Positions 8,498 through 17,566 of a stretch of 64,000 nucleotides of DNA are shown in pieces. The translations under genes were made by a program, and so were the position numbers. The stretch comes from an uncultured Chitinophaga sp. (GTDB lineage: Bacteria; Bacteroidota; Bacteroidia; Chitinophagales; Chitinophagaceae). The DNA lies in contig NZ_CAMLHC010000007.1 of assembly GCF_946479755.1 (NCBI RefSeq), positions 124,001 through 188,000 on the forward strand. The letters run 5' to 3'. Below the pieces are notes generated by a model. The model saw only the letters and a program-made list of their open reading frames with translations. It was not told the origin of the DNA and did no database searches. Position 1 is the first letter of the stretch. Each line of letters opens with the position of its first letter.

Positions 8498-9610
8498 ATG
8501 CAAAACATTAAGAAGCTTTATATACCTGCAGCTGTTTTTATGATAACCATTCAGGGCATTATCCTCACCGGCTGCGGCAGCAAAGCAGCACCAGAACAGA
8601 CGGCCCGATGGGCACTCAGTGATTCGCTGCTACGCACGCTGGTGGTGGATACTGCCACTACCGCCTCCGCCGATAACGAAATGCTGCTGACCGGAAAAAT
8701 CAGTGAAAACGAAGACAAGACCGCCCGGATCTTCCCGATGGTCAGCGGTATCGTCAGCGAAGTAAAAGTGCATTCCGGCGATTTTGTACAGAAAGGACAG
8801 GTGCTCGCCGTGATCAAAAGCCCTGAAATGGCGGGCTTTACCGCCGATCAGCGTATAACCGCCAGCGATATGGCTACTGCCAAACGCAATATGGAAGTGG
8901 CGGAGTCTTTCTACAAAAGCGGGTTGAACTCGCAGAAAGACTACGAGGAGGCCAAAAGCAACTATGATAAGGCGGTAGCGGCTTACAATAAATCCAGTGC
9001 CGTACTGGAGATCAATGGTGGCGCGCATCAGACCAGCTACATGGTGAAAGCGCCGGTGCCCGGGTTCGTGATCAGCAAAAGGGCGGCCGAAAGTATGCAG
9101 TGGCGGCCGGACAATACAGACCCTATTTTTGTGGTGGCCGACCTCAAAGACGTATGGGCCATGATCAATGTTTTTGAATCCGATATTGCCGGTATCCGCG
9201 AAGGCGATCCGGTGGAGATGTCCACGTTGTCATATCCTGATAAAACCTTCACCGGCAGGATAGACAAGATTTACAACGTACTGGACCCCGAGACCAAGGT
9301 GATGAAAGCCAGGGTGATCGTAGACAATCCCGGATTTTTCCTGAAGCCGGAAATGTTTGTACGCGCCAAAGCCAGGCGCCACGTGGATTCCAACATGGTG
9401 AGCATCCCTTCCCGCGGTATCATCTTCGACCATGATAAATACTATGTGCTGGTGCTCACAACGGCCCGGCCGGGCGTGGCCATCCGCGAGATACAAATCG
9501 CCAAAACAGTGGATAACCGCACCTATATCGCCTCCGGGTTAAAAGAAGGGGAGCGTATTATAGCTTCCCGCCAGGTATTTATTTATGACACGCTGACCGA
9601 TCAGCAGTAA
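8498..9610 (+). CDS. RND efflux periplasmic adaptor lipoprotein (CusB/CzcB-like)
   Basis: From the ATG at 8498 the product is about 370 residues and begins with a lipoprotein signal (helix ending ILTGC, lipidated cysteine near residue 26). It has the membrane-fusion-protein layout: a barrel-sandwich strand VSGIVSEVKVHSGDFVQKGQVLAVI, a helical hairpin (ITASDMATAKRNMEVAES), the returning strand VKAPVPGFV, and beta-barrel/membrane-proximal domains. It couples the inner-membrane pump to the TolC-like channel. The open frame extends upstream to 8402, but that stretch lies inside the TolC-like gene and has no signal sequence, so the later start is chosen. No N-terminal methionine-rich metal-binding extension is seen. 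Confidence 0.92.
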   Translation: MQNIKKLYIPAAVFMITIQGIILTGCGSKAAPEQTARWALSDSLLRTLVVDTATTASADNEMLLTGKISENEDKTARIFPMVSGIVSEVKVHSGDFVQKGQVLAVIKSPEMAGFTADQRITASDMATAKRNMEVAESFYKSGLNSQKDYEEAKSNYDKAVAAYNKSSAVLEINGGAHQTSYMVKAPVPGFVISKRAAESMQWRPDNTDPIFVVADLKDVWAMINVFESDIAGIREGDPVEMSTLSYPDKTFTGRIDKIYNVLDPETKVMKARVIVDNPGFFLKPEMFVRAKARRHVDSNMVSIPSRGIIFDHDKYYVLVLTTARPGVAIREIQIAKTVDNRTYIASGLKEGERIIASRQVFIYDTLTDQQ

Positions 9611-9628
9611 ACCCTAAAGGCCAGCATT

Positions 9629-12600
9629 ATGAACAGATTTATTAAGCAGCTGCTTGCTTTTTCCCTGAAGAATAAATATTTCATTTTTTTCGCTGCAGGC
9701 ATCATGGCTGTGGCGGGCTACGCCAGCTTCAGGCAGATAGGCGTGGACGCGTTCCCGGACGTGACCAACACTACGGTGACCATCATTACGCAATGGCAGG
9801 GCCGCAGCGCGGAAGAAGTAGAGAAATTTGTGACCCGCCCCATTGAAATAGCCATGAACCGGGCACAGAAAAAAACGCATATCCGTTCGTCTTCCCTGTT
9901 TGGATTATCTGTGGTGAAAGTGATCTTCGACGATGAGGTGGACGATACTTTTGCCCGGCAGCAGATCAATAACAACATCGCTTCCGCCGGCCTGCCTGAT
10001 GGCGTAGAGCCGGAGATCCAGCCGCCTTACGGGCCTACCGGGGAGATTTACCGTTACACGCTGGAGAGCAGCAAACTCAACATCGAACAGCTGAAAACGC
10101 TGCAGGACTGGGTGGTGGAGCGTAACCTGCTGGCCGTACCAGGCGTGGCGGACATCGTGAGCTTCGGTGGCGAAGTTAAAATTTACCAGGTGACGATGAA
10201 CCCGGACAAGGCCGTACAGTATGATATTACCGCGCAGGAAATGTTTCAGGCGCTCTCCAAAAGTAATATCAATGTAGGCGGCGATGTGATCGTAAAAAAC
10301 GCCCAGGCATACGTGGTACGCGGCATCGGTGTGCTGAACAACGTAGAGGAAATTAAAAACGTGATCGTAGATCATATTGGCGGTACGCCTATCCTGGTAA
10401 AGGACGTGGCCGATGTGTCCATTGCTGCATTGCCGCGGCTGGGGCAGGTAGGCCGGGACCGCGACCACGATGTGGTGGAAGGGATTGTGGTAATGCGTAA
10501 AGGAGAGAACCCCGCCAAAGTGATCGTGGAGCTGAAGAAAAAAATAGAAACGCTGAATACCCGCATCCTGCCGGATGATGTGAAAATCAAGACCTTCTAT
10601 AACCGGGAAGACCTCATCGATTTCTCCACGCATACGGTGCTGCACAATATGATCGAAGGCATCATCTTCGTTACGGTGATTGTCTTTCTTTTTATGGCCG
10701 ACTGGCGCACCACCATTATTGTTTCCGTGGTGATACCGTTGTCATTGCTGTTCGCTTTCATCTGCCTGAAGTTAAAGGGTATGAGCGCCAACCTGCTGTC
10801 GATGGGCGCTATCGACTTTGGGATCATTATAGACGGGGCCGTGGTGATGATGGAAGGGATCTTTGTAATGCTGGACAGGAGGGCGCGCCAGGTGGGCATG
10901 GAGCGGTTCAACCGTCAGAGCAAGCTGGGCATGATCCGTAAAGCCTGTATGGAAAACGGCAAGGGCATCTTCTTCGCCAAACTGATCATCATCACCGGAT
11001 TGCTGCCCATCTTTACCTTTGAGAAAGTGGAAGGGAAGATGTTCTCCCCGCTGGCCTGGACCCTGGGCTTTGCTTTGCTGGGCGCGCTGGTACTGACATT
11101 CACCCTGGTGCCTGCCATGGCGAGCGTGTTGCTGCGTAAGAACGTGAAAGAAAAGCATAATTTCTTCCTTGACTTTATACACCGCGCTACTTCGCGCATT
11201 TTTAACTATACGTTTCATCACCGCAGGGTGGTATTTACAGGCTCTGTCCTGGTGCTGGTCATTGGCCTGTACTGCTTCCGTTTCCTGGGAACGGAGTTCC
11301 TGCCGCAGCTCAATGAAGGCGCTATCTACATCCGCGCTACGGGCCCGCTGAGCACTTCCCTGGAGGAGTCGGTGAGAGTGGCCGATGAGATGCGCAAAAA
11401 AATCCTGACGTTCCCGGAGGTAAGGCAGGTGATGTCGCAAACAGGCCGTCCCAATGACGGTACCGATGCCACGGGTTTTTACAACATAGAGTTTCATGTG
11501 GACATCTATCCGCAGGATGAGTGGAAAAGCGGGATCTCAAAAGAAGCCCTCATTCGCCGGATGAATGCAAAGCTGGACGGTACGCCCGGCGTAACGCTCA
11601 ATTTCTCGCAGCCTATTATGGACAATGTAGAGGAGGCAGTATCCGGCGTGAAAGGATCTATTGTGGTGAAGCTGTTCGGCGATGATTTTAAGACGGTGGA
11701 AAAACATGAGGAGCAGATAGAGAAAATTCTGAAAACCGTCAGGGGCATTGAAGACCTGGGCATCCTGCGCAATATTGGTCAGCCGGAGTTGCGCATCAAC
11801 CTGAATCAGCAAAAGATGGCGCTCTATGGCGTTACTACGGAGGATGCCAACTCCGTGATAGAAATGGCGATCGGTGGTAAAGCGGCCACCAAAATATATG
11901 AAGGCGAGAAAAATTTTGACCTGCGTATCCGTTACCCGGAGAACTTCCGGGAGAATGAGGTGGCCATCGGTAACCTGACGATCCCTACGTTGCGGGGCAA
12001 CAAGATCCCGTTGAAGGAGATTGCCGATATCAGTCATATTGTGGGGCCCAGTATGATTTACCGGGATAAGCACCAGCGTTACGGCGCAATCAAGTTTTCT
12101 GTCCGGGGCCGTGACCTGGGCAGCACCATTGCAGAAGCGCGGGAGAAGGTCGACGCGCAGGTGGCGTTGCCGAAGAACTACTTCCTGGAGTGGGCCGGTG
12201 ATTTTGAAAACCAGCAACGCGCCACCCAGCGGTTAACGCAGGTGGTACCTATTAGCCTGTTGCTGATTTTCCTGTTTCTCTTTGTTCTCTTCGGGCGGAT
12301 GAAAGACGCGCTGCTGGTGCTCAACAACGTGCCTTTTGCTATTATCGGCGGTATTTTTTCGTTGTGGCTTACGGGTGTCAATTTCAGCATTTCTGCCGGT
12401 ATCGGGTTTATCGCGCTGTTTGGTATCTGTGTGCAGAACGGGGTGATCCTGCTGACGAAGTTCAAAACGAATATCCGGAGCATACATCCCTATTCTGACG
12501 CATCGCTTGCAGCAGCCATACGCGATGGCGTGGAGTCGCGGATACGGCCTGTGATCATGACGGCGATGATGGCGGCGATCGGTTTGCTGCCCGCTGCCAT

Positions 12601-12748
12601 GAGTCACGGTATCGGGGCGGAGACAGCGCGGCCGCTGGCCCGCGTGGTGATTGGCGGTTTGATCACTGATACTTTGTTCAACCTGTTTATATTCCCGATC
12701 GTGTTTTACTGGGTATATCGCAGGACGTTAAGGAAGGCTAAAGCATAG
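9629..12748 (+). CDS. Heavy-metal RND efflux pump (CusA/CzcA family)
   Basis: The 1039-residue length and topology match HME-RND pumps: one N-terminal helix, a large periplasmic loop, six helices, a second loop and six more helices. The hallmark TM4 proton-relay motif is present near residues 393-408 (DFGIIIDGAVVMME). The protein exports metal ions from the periplasm or cytoplasm, driven by proton entry. It ends the operon with the TolC-like protein and adaptor and is followed by a strong terminator. The metal (Cu/Ag versus Co/Zn/Cd) cannot be decided by eye. Confidence 0.95.
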   Translation: MNRFIKQLLAFSLKNKYFIFFAAGIMAVAGYASFRQIGVDAFPDVTNTTVTIITQWQGRSAEEVEKFVTRPIEIAMNRAQKKTHIRSSSLFGLSVVKVIFDDEVDDTFARQQINNNIASAGLPDGVEPEIQPPYGPTGEIYRYTLESSKLNIEQLKTLQDWVVERNLLAVPGVADIVSFGGEVKIYQVTMNPDKAVQYDITAQEMFQALSKSNINVGGDVIVKNAQAYVVRGIGVLNNVEEIKNVIVDHIGGTPILVKDVADVSIAALPRLGQVGRDRDHDVVEGIVVMRKGENPAKVIVELKKKIETLNTRILPDDVKIKTFYNREDLIDFSTHTVLHNMIEGIIFVTVIVFLFMADWRTTIIVSVVIPLSLLFAFICLKLKGMSANLLSMGAIDFGIIIDGAVVMMEGIFVMLDRRARQVGMERFNRQSKLGMIRKACMENGKGIFFAKLIIITGLLPIFTFEKVEGKMFSPLAWTLGFALLGALVLTFTLVPAMASVLLRKNVKEKHNFFLDFIHRATSRIFNYTFHHRRVVFTGSVLVLVIGLYCFRFLGTEFLPQLNEGAIYIRATGPLSTSLEESVRVADEMRKKILTFPEVRQVMSQTGRPNDGTDATGFYNIEFHVDIYPQDEWKSGISKEALIRRMNAKLDGTPGVTLNFSQPIMDNVEEAVSGVKGSIVVKLFGDDFKTVEKHEEQIEKILKTVRGIEDLGILRNIGQPELRINLNQQKMALYGVTTEDANSVIEMAIGGKAATKIYEGEKNFDLRIRYPENFRENEVAIGNLTIPTLRGNKIPLKEIADISHIVGPSMIYRDKHQRYGAIKFSVRGRDLGSTIAEAREKVDAQVALPKNYFLEWAGDFENQQRATQRLTQVVPISLLLIFLFLFVLFGRMKDALLVLNNVPFAIIGGIFSLWLTGVNFSISAGIGFIALFGICVQNGVILLTKFKTNIRSIHPYSDASLAAAIRDGVESRIRPVIMTAMMAAIGLLPAAMSHGIGAETARPLARVVIGGLITDTLFNLFIFPIVFYWVYRRTLRKAKA

Positions 12749-12776
12749 CAGTTGTGTTGGTTGTTTTATAAATGAG

Positions 12777-12812
12777 AAAAGCCGCGGAGCATTTGGCTGC
12801 CGCGGCTTTTTT
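12777..12812. terminator. Bidirectional intrinsic terminator
   Basis: AAAAGCCGCGG and CCGCGGCTTTT form an 11-bp perfect stem around a 12-nt loop, followed by T residues on the right and (as the complement of the A-run) on the left. It lies between the convergent RND pump and AI-2E transporter genes and can end both. Confidence 0.9.
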
Positions 12813-12817
12813 AGTAT

Positions 12818-13960
12818 TTATTTTTTTTCAGGCGATGCAGGGCTTTCTGTGATATCGTCCACACCCGGCTGGCCTTTTTGTTCGGCTATCTGGTTCACTT
12901 TCTCGGTTTTTTCTTCCTGTTCATCTCCCAGTAGGATGGCCCACGGGTTCATATAATCCACGCTCTCACAAACGATTTTAATGATGGCGATGATGGGGAT
13001 GGCGAGGAACATGCCGGGTATGCCCCATAACATATTACCCATGACTACGCCAACGATGGTCACCAGCGCATTGATTTTCACCTTGGAGCCTACGATGCGG
13101 GGCAGGAGCACGTTGCTGTCCAGCAGGTGGATCAGGAAGAGCGCGATGCCTACCTGTAACGCTGATATAGGCGTGCCCGTAGTCAGGGTGACCAGCATGC
13201 TGATAATGAGGGCGGTAAAAATACCGATGTAGGGGATGATGTTAAAGATGGCGGCCATAACACCCAGCAGTATAGCGTATTTGATGCCGAGTATCAGGAA
13301 TACGGCGGTGTTGAGCACGGCTACTACCACCATTTCTATCATGAGGCCGCCGACATAGCTTTTGATGATGAAGCGGGTGCGGGCGAGCACATCGAGCAGG
13401 GTGTCGCGGTGTTTTTCCTGGAAGAGCCTGACGAGGAACGTCACCAGCAGTTTACGGTAAAAGAGCATAAAGAAGGAATACAGCAGTACAAACACCACAA
13501 ATACGATCAGGGAAGACAGGGAGAGGAAGGTCTGGCTGATGAAGCTGGTAGCTGTTCCGAGCGTTCCCAGTGCTGCCTTTTGCAGGTAGCTGAGCTGAGC
13601 GTTGGAGCTGATATGGAACCTGTGATCGATCCATTCCTGCAGGGAGCTGACGGTGTCCAGCAGTTTCTTTTCCAGCTGGGGGAAGTCTGCTATGAAGGCC
13701 TGCATCTGGGTACCCATCAGGAGCATGATCAGCAGGATAACGATGATAAACAGCAATACGGCGACGGCGGCGGCCAGGCCCCGGGGAAATTTGCGTTTTT
13801 CCAGGAAGTAGGTCACCGGCAGCAGCATGATGGAAATGAGGAACGCAAACAGCAGCGGAATGATGATGCTGGCGGCCGTATGGGCGATGTATACCAGTAA
13901 AATAAGCGATAACAGGGTAAACGTAAGCCTCGCATTAAAAGGGAGCTTAAACTCGGTCAT
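12818..13960 (-). CDS. AI-2E family transporter (putative permease)
   Basis: This is about 380 residues with six to eight membrane helices. It shows the family's typical arrangement: an N-terminal helix pair (LLSLILLVYIAHTAASIIIPL), a soluble helical loop near residues 105-145, and the conserved C-terminal helices with YIGIFTALI and GIPGMFLAIPIIAIIK. The tail of about 40 residues is charged. The family is named for AI-2 export, but members also act as Na+/H+ antiporters, so the substrate is open. The start is taken at the ATG 13960 because a TAnnTTTG promoter element overlaps the upstream TTG at 13978. Confidence 0.88.
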   Translation of the reverse strand: MTEFKLPFNARLTFTLLSLILLVYIAHTAASIIIPLLFAFLISIMLLPVTYFLEKRKFPRGLAAAVAVLLFIIVILLIMLLMGTQMQAFIADFPQLEKKLLDTVSSLQEWIDHRFHISSNAQLSYLQKAALGTLGTATSFISQTFLSLSSLIVFVVFVLLYSFFMLFYRKLLVTFLVRLFQEKHRDTLLDVLARTRFIIKSYVGGLMIEMVVVAVLNTAVFLILGIKYAILLGVMAAIFNIIPYIGIFTALIISMLVTLTTGTPISALQVGIALFLIHLLDSNVLLPRIVGSKVKINALVTIVGVVMGNMLWGIPGMFLAIPIIAIIKIVCESVDYMNPWAILLGDEQEEKTEKVNQIAEQKGQPGVDDITESPASPEKK

Positions 13961-13975
13961 GGATTTGCTTTTAGC

Positions 13976-13983
13976 CAAATTTA
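13976..13983 (-). promoter_or_regulatory. -7 promoter element (TAAATTTG) for the AI-2E transporter
   Basis: The reverse strand reads TAAATTTG, an exact TAnnTTTG match ending 15 nt before the ATG at 13960. Because it overlaps the alternative TTG start, it supports the shorter protein. Confidence 0.5.
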
Positions 13984-14090
13984 TTAAAAATCATATGTTT
14001 TTGCATGTAAAATTATCTAATGCCGGATTTCACTATATAAAAAGCGAGGCATTTGTTATTTTGTCCGAAACGTTGGAAAAATTGCCCTTT

Positions 14091-15182
14091 ATGAAAAAAC
14101 TATTGACCATGCTATTGCTGCTGCTGGGCAGCGCTGTACTGTACCCATCTTCTTCCAATGCCTTACCGAAAGATACCTTGCCTGTGCGCGGCTTCTGTAT
14201 TGCAGCGCCCACGGGCGCCGGTCTGGCCCCCTTTCTGAAATTTATCCGCGAAGAGCTGGCGCCACGGCATATTAACACGCTGGTGTTGCGGGTGGATTTT
14301 AACTATGAGTATACCTCTCATCCTGAGTTGCGCGATCCTGGCGCGCTGACCAAAGCGCAGGTGAAGGAGCTGGTGCAGGTGTGCCGGCAGCATCACATTC
14401 GGCTGATCCCGCAGATCAATCTGCTGGGGCATCAGTCATGGGCCGGCACTACGATGAACCTGCTGAAGGTATATCCTGATTTTGACGAAACCCCCTGGGT
14501 GAAGATGCCGGCCAAATACGAGTGGCCTAATGCCGACGGCCTCTATTGCAAAAGTTATTGCCCGTTGCATCCGGGTGTGCACAAAGTGGTGTTTGAGCTG
14601 GTGGACGAGGTGATGGATGCTTTTGAAGCCACTGCTTTTCATGCCGGTATGGATGAGGTGTTTTACCTCGGGGAAGACAAATGTCCGCGTTGTGGCGGCC
14701 GTGACAAAGCGGAGCTGTATGCCGGCGAGGTATGGAAGATCCGCAATCACCTGGCGCAGAAGGACCGTATTTTATGGATCTGGGGCGACCGTCTGCTGGA
14801 CGGCAAAACCACCGGTATGGGCATGTGGGAAGCGAGTATGAACAATACGCACCGCGCTATCGATCTGGTGCCTAAAGACATTATGATCTGTGACTGGCAT
14901 TATGAGCGTCCCGACAAGTCGCCGGTTTATTTCGCTTCCAAAGGGCTGCAGGTGATTACCTGTCCGTGGCGCAAGCCTGATAATGCCGTGGCGCAGCTGA
15001 AGGACATGTATGATTTCCGTAGTTCCGCCACACCGGAGATGAAGCCCCGTTACCAGGGGATGATGCAGACGGTATGGTCTGACGCCGGTCACTTCCTCGA
15101 CGAGTTCTATGGCCGGGGCAAGCAGCAGGCAGACACGGTGAATACAAGCGCCAATTGTTTCCGCGCCATCTTTAAGAAGTAA
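14091..15182 (+). CDS. Secreted GH20-like glycoside hydrolase
   Basis: From the ATG at 14091 the product is 363 residues with a signal peptide (MKKLLTMLLLLLGSAVLYPS). The body resembles the GH20 (beta-N-acetylhexosaminidase) TIM barrel: RLIPQINLLGHQSW near residues 104-117 and the catalytic Asp-Glu pair in FHAGMDEVF (Asp188-Glu189), like the HxGGDEV motif of GH20. A CPRCGG pair of cysteines follows at residues 198-201. It lacks the usual N-terminal GH20 domain and is short, so it may be a divergent member acting on chitin- or glycan-derived amino sugars. The open frame starts upstream at 13827 inside the divergent AI-2E gene; that part is rejected. Confidence 0.75.
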   Translation: MKKLLTMLLLLLGSAVLYPSSSNALPKDTLPVRGFCIAAPTGAGLAPFLKFIREELAPRHINTLVLRVDFNYEYTSHPELRDPGALTKAQVKELVQVCRQHHIRLIPQINLLGHQSWAGTTMNLLKVYPDFDETPWVKMPAKYEWPNADGLYCKSYCPLHPGVHKVVFELVDEVMDAFEATAFHAGMDEVFYLGEDKCPRCGGRDKAELYAGEVWKIRNHLAQKDRILWIWGDRLLDGKTTGMGMWEASMNNTHRAIDLVPKDIMICDWHYERPDKSPVYFASKGLQVITCPWRKPDNAVAQLKDMYDFRSSATPEMKPRYQGMMQTVWSDAGHFLDEFYGRGKQQADTVNTSANCFRAIFKK

Positions 15183-15211
15183 GAAAGTACGTTGTATCAA
15201 GTAAGAAAGTA
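15177..15211. repeat. 13-bp direct repeat AAGTAAGAAAGTA
   Basis: AAGTAAGAAAGTA occurs at 15177-15189 and again at 15199-15211, the first copy overlapping the stop codon of the GH20-like gene. No function is apparent. Confidence 0.8.
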
Positions 15212-15226
15212 TACCGCTTAAAAATG

Positions 15227-15271
15227 AAAACGCATAGGGCTTGCCTCATTGGCAAGCCCTATGCGTTTTAT
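15227..15271. terminator. Strong bidirectional terminator with 19-bp perfect stem
   Basis: AAAACGCATAGGGCTTGCC pairs perfectly with its complement at 15251-15269 around a TCATT loop. T and A runs at the ends allow it to act in both directions, between the GH20-like gene and the leftward AraC-type gene. Confidence 0.92.
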
Positions 15272-15337
15272 CATCTTCACCGCTGCTAAAAGAATTGAAC
15301 AACATGGTGGCCGGGGACGTGAGCCCCGGGACCTGGA

Positions 15338-16264
15338 TCAATAATGTTTGCGCAGCAGCGGGATATATATTTCGCAGGCGCTGGTACCGTTGAGCACCAT
15401 GAAGAAGTGATTGCCGCTCATTTTGAAATTACCTTCTTTACAGTTCTGATTGATGAAGTTATACATCGGGATGCCGGCGGTGGCAAAGTCCATGGGGACG
15501 GGCAGCCGGAGGTAGGTGCCGCCGGGTATGCGTTTGCGCATCAGGTAACCGTAATTGGTTTCCATATGCTGGTGGGCGGCGGCGGCATGCAGTGGTATGC
15601 TGAGGCCGGCGTAGATGGATATTTTTTCGTAGTCTGTCACCGGTACTGAATCGAGGGTGCCGGTGATGATTTTAGCGGTAGCGATTTCTATTTGTCCCAG
15701 TATTTTGCTGATGGCATTGTAATACTGGTTCATTTTGGCGATCATTTCACCGATCGGGTTCTGGCCGCGGGACAGCAGGGTATAGTACAGTACGGAGTCG
15801 GGCAGTTGTACTCTTTCGCCGCGGTCGTAGCGGAAGAAGTTCCCGAAGATGTCTGTTCCGGCGGTAGTGGTGATGGTTTCAATGATCTGGATGGTCCTTT
15901 TTTCGTTGGGAAGTTCTGCGATGCGGCGGAACTCTTTGGGACTTTCTTTGAAGTGCTGTTTGAAAGCCTTGCTGAAAGCCGCTGTGGTAGCATATCCGCA
16001 AAGGTCGCTGATAATGCCGATGGAGTGGCCGCTATGGCGGAGCAGGCCGGCGGACAGTTCGAGGCGATGCCGTTTTACATAGTGCCAGAAGGGCTCTCCC
16101 ATGTAATCCGCAAAGTTGTGATAGAAATAGGAATAGGAGATACCAAGACGGTCTGACACATCTTTGATGCTGAAGGTGTCGCCGACATGATCGTCGGCAT
16201 AGGACATTCCCTGCAGGGCAAGATGTTCCAATTGTTGTTTGGTGATAACAGCAGATTTTGACAT
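15338..16264 (-). CDS. AraC-family regulator with C-terminal effector domain
   Basis: This 308-residue protein has the DNA-binding domain at the N-terminus (residues 8-110). Two helix-turn-helix motifs are visible: FSIKDVSDRLGISYSYFYHNF and the second around GHSIGIISDLCGYATTAAFSKAFKQHF. A roughly 170-residue C-terminal domain follows, resembling a GyrI-like/Rob-type small-molecule-binding domain, with repeated hydrophobic beta strands (TAKIITGTLDSVPV, GGTYLRLPVPMDF). The reversed order (HTH first) is that of the Rob/MarA-plus-GyrI group. No target gene is obvious from context: both neighbours are separately terminated or divergent. Confidence 0.85.
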   Translation of the reverse strand: MSKSAVITKQQLEHLALQGMSYADDHVGDTFSIKDVSDRLGISYSYFYHNFADYMGEPFWHYVKRHRLELSAGLLRHSGHSIGIISDLCGYATTAAFSKAFKQHFKESPKEFRRIAELPNEKRTIQIIETITTTAGTDIFGNFFRYDRGERVQLPDSVLYYTLLSRGQNPIGEMIAKMNQYYNAISKILGQIEIATAKIITGTLDSVPVTDYEKISIYAGLSIPLHAAAAHQHMETNYGYLMRKRIPGGTYLRLPVPMDFATAGIPMYNFINQNCKEGNFKMSGNHFFMVLNGTSACEIYIPLLRKHY

Positions 16265-16604
16265 ACTCGATGTTTGGTTACTTCACGGGATGGGTGATTC
16301 GCTTTGTCCTTATAGTTTGTCCTTGTAAAAAATAGGCACGGATGTATTAAAGTTATCTTCCAAGTTAATTTTTTTTGATGGTAACCTGTTTGTTTTTTTG
16401 AGAAAAAAAATTACTGGTTGATAACCAGGGTTGTATAATCGAAAAAATGAATCTATTTTAATCATATGTGGGTTTTTTGCTATTGAATTCCCCTGATTTT
16501 ACCCACCAGGGGGTGTAAAAAAAGCCAGAATGGACAAGTTTTAATCCGGTTGATTTGATAATTTCAGGAATAGGCTAATGCCAGGTAACCACGATTAAAA
16601 GACA
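16265..16604. other. 340-bp non-coding region upstream of the AraC regulator
   Basis: This AT-rich gap lies between the leftward AraC-type gene and a rightward hypothetical gene and should hold both promoters. The only structure I see is an imperfect inverted repeat TTTTACCC / GGGTGTAAAA at 16497-16520, about 230 bp upstream of the AraC start, which could be a regulator site. No ORF, tRNA or riboswitch-like fold was recognised. Confidence 0.5.
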
Positions 16605-16994
16605 TTGCAACGCGCTATTTCCATCCGATACTTTATGTTGCCGATCCTGCTATGGGGTTGTGCCGGCCGGGATACTCCCCGGGAAGGCACAGCACCGTCG
16701 CAGGCTATTGTAGATGGTACGACCCTGGCGCTTTTCATACTGGTGCCTTTGTTTTTACTGCTGGGGGCGTTGTTGCTGGTATGCTGGATGGTGATGGTGC
16801 GTCAGCGTAAAGCGTTGTTGCTGGCGGAGGTGAACCTGCATCAGCAGGAGATCCGTTCCGCCACGCTGGTATTCCAGTTGCGCGAAGCATCCCGCAGGTA
16901 CAAGGCTTTGCAGCAGAAGGCCGACGTTTCGCGGGACAGCCATCATTCCGGTAGTTCTTTTCCGGAAGAGGAAGGGGATATCCCTGAAATATAA
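16605..16994 (+). CDS. Hypothetical membrane-anchored coiled-coil protein
   Basis: I do not recognise a family. The 129-residue frame starts at TTG 16605 (ATG at 16635 is an alternative). It shows a lipoprotein-like N-terminus (FMLPILLWGCAGRD), a strong membrane helix at residues 42-63 (LALFILVPLFLLLGALLLVCWMV), and then a basic, helical stretch (QRKALLLAEVNLHQQEIRSATLVFQLREASRRYKAL is the region, residues 67-106) likely to be a coiled coil. The acidic tail ends EEEGDIPEI. Such one-helix proteins with a cytoplasmic coiled coil resemble the tail ends of sensor kinases, but no catalytic domain is present. Confidence 0.55.
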   Translation: MQRAISIRYFMLPILLWGCAGRDTPREGTAPSQAIVDGTTLALFILVPLFLLLGALLLVCWMVMVRQRKALLLAEVNLHQQEIRSATLVFQLREASRRYKALQQKADVSRDSHHSGSSFPEEEGDIPEI

Positions 16995-17043
16995 CCGGGT
17001 ATTTTTTGTTTGTATTTACCTGTATTTCAGTAGGTTTGTTAAC

Positions 17044-17391
17044 ATGCAAGTTATTTTTCAGATCACTGCTGCCGCACCGGAGGCGCAGAAAGCTTTATTA
17101 GGCCAGCTTCACAACCTGTTACAGTATTATCATGACCGGCAATCCCGTATAACCGTGGAGGTAGCCGTGCATGGCGACGCTTATCCGTTATTGTTTACCG
17201 CTGATAATCCTTTTGCCGGCAAAGTAAAGGACCTGCACGCCCGGTCAGTGAGCTGGCTGATCTGCCAGAATACGATCAATGGCAAGGAGCTGCAGATGGA
17301 CCAGCTGCTGCCTTTTGTGGAAGTAGTGCCTGCTGCGGTGGCCCACCTGGTGGAGCGGCAGGCGGAGGGCTGGGCTTATATCCGTTGCTGA
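17044..17391 (+). CDS. DsrE-like family protein
   Basis: This 115-residue cytoplasmic protein has the layout of a DsrE/DsrF-like domain: an initial strand (MQVIFQITAAAPEAQKAL), then VEVAVHGDAYPLLF near residues 38-51, and SVSWLICQNTI near residues 68-78 with a cysteine at the usual sulfur-carrier position. It ends with a helix and LVERQAEGWAYIRC. DsrE-family proteins move sulfur or act as small oligomeric proteins of unknown role in Bacteroidota. The gene stands 49 nt after the preceding hypothetical. The assignment is by overall pattern, not by a decisive motif. Confidence 0.65.
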   Translation: MQVIFQITAAAPEAQKALLGQLHNLLQYYHDRQSRITVEVAVHGDAYPLLFTADNPFAGKVKDLHARSVSWLICQNTINGKELQMDQLLPFVEVVPAAVAHLVERQAEGWAYIRC

Positions 17392-17566
17392 CCTGTTTTT
17401 CTTTATTTGTTTTTCACAGTGTATTACTTAATTGGTTTATTAGTTTATTTTTACATCTTTAACGGTTCATTCGGGGATGCGGACTTTTTTACGGGGAGCG
17501 CACCAAATAAAACCGTTAATCAGAACGTTAAATAGAGCAGGACTAACCTCTTAAAACCAAAATACT

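Noticed and set aside
15311..15330. GC-rich hairpin CCGGGG-ACGTGAG-CCCCGG as a second terminator of the AraC gene
   Set aside because: It has no T-tract on the downstream side, and the strong hairpin at 15227-15271 already explains termination.
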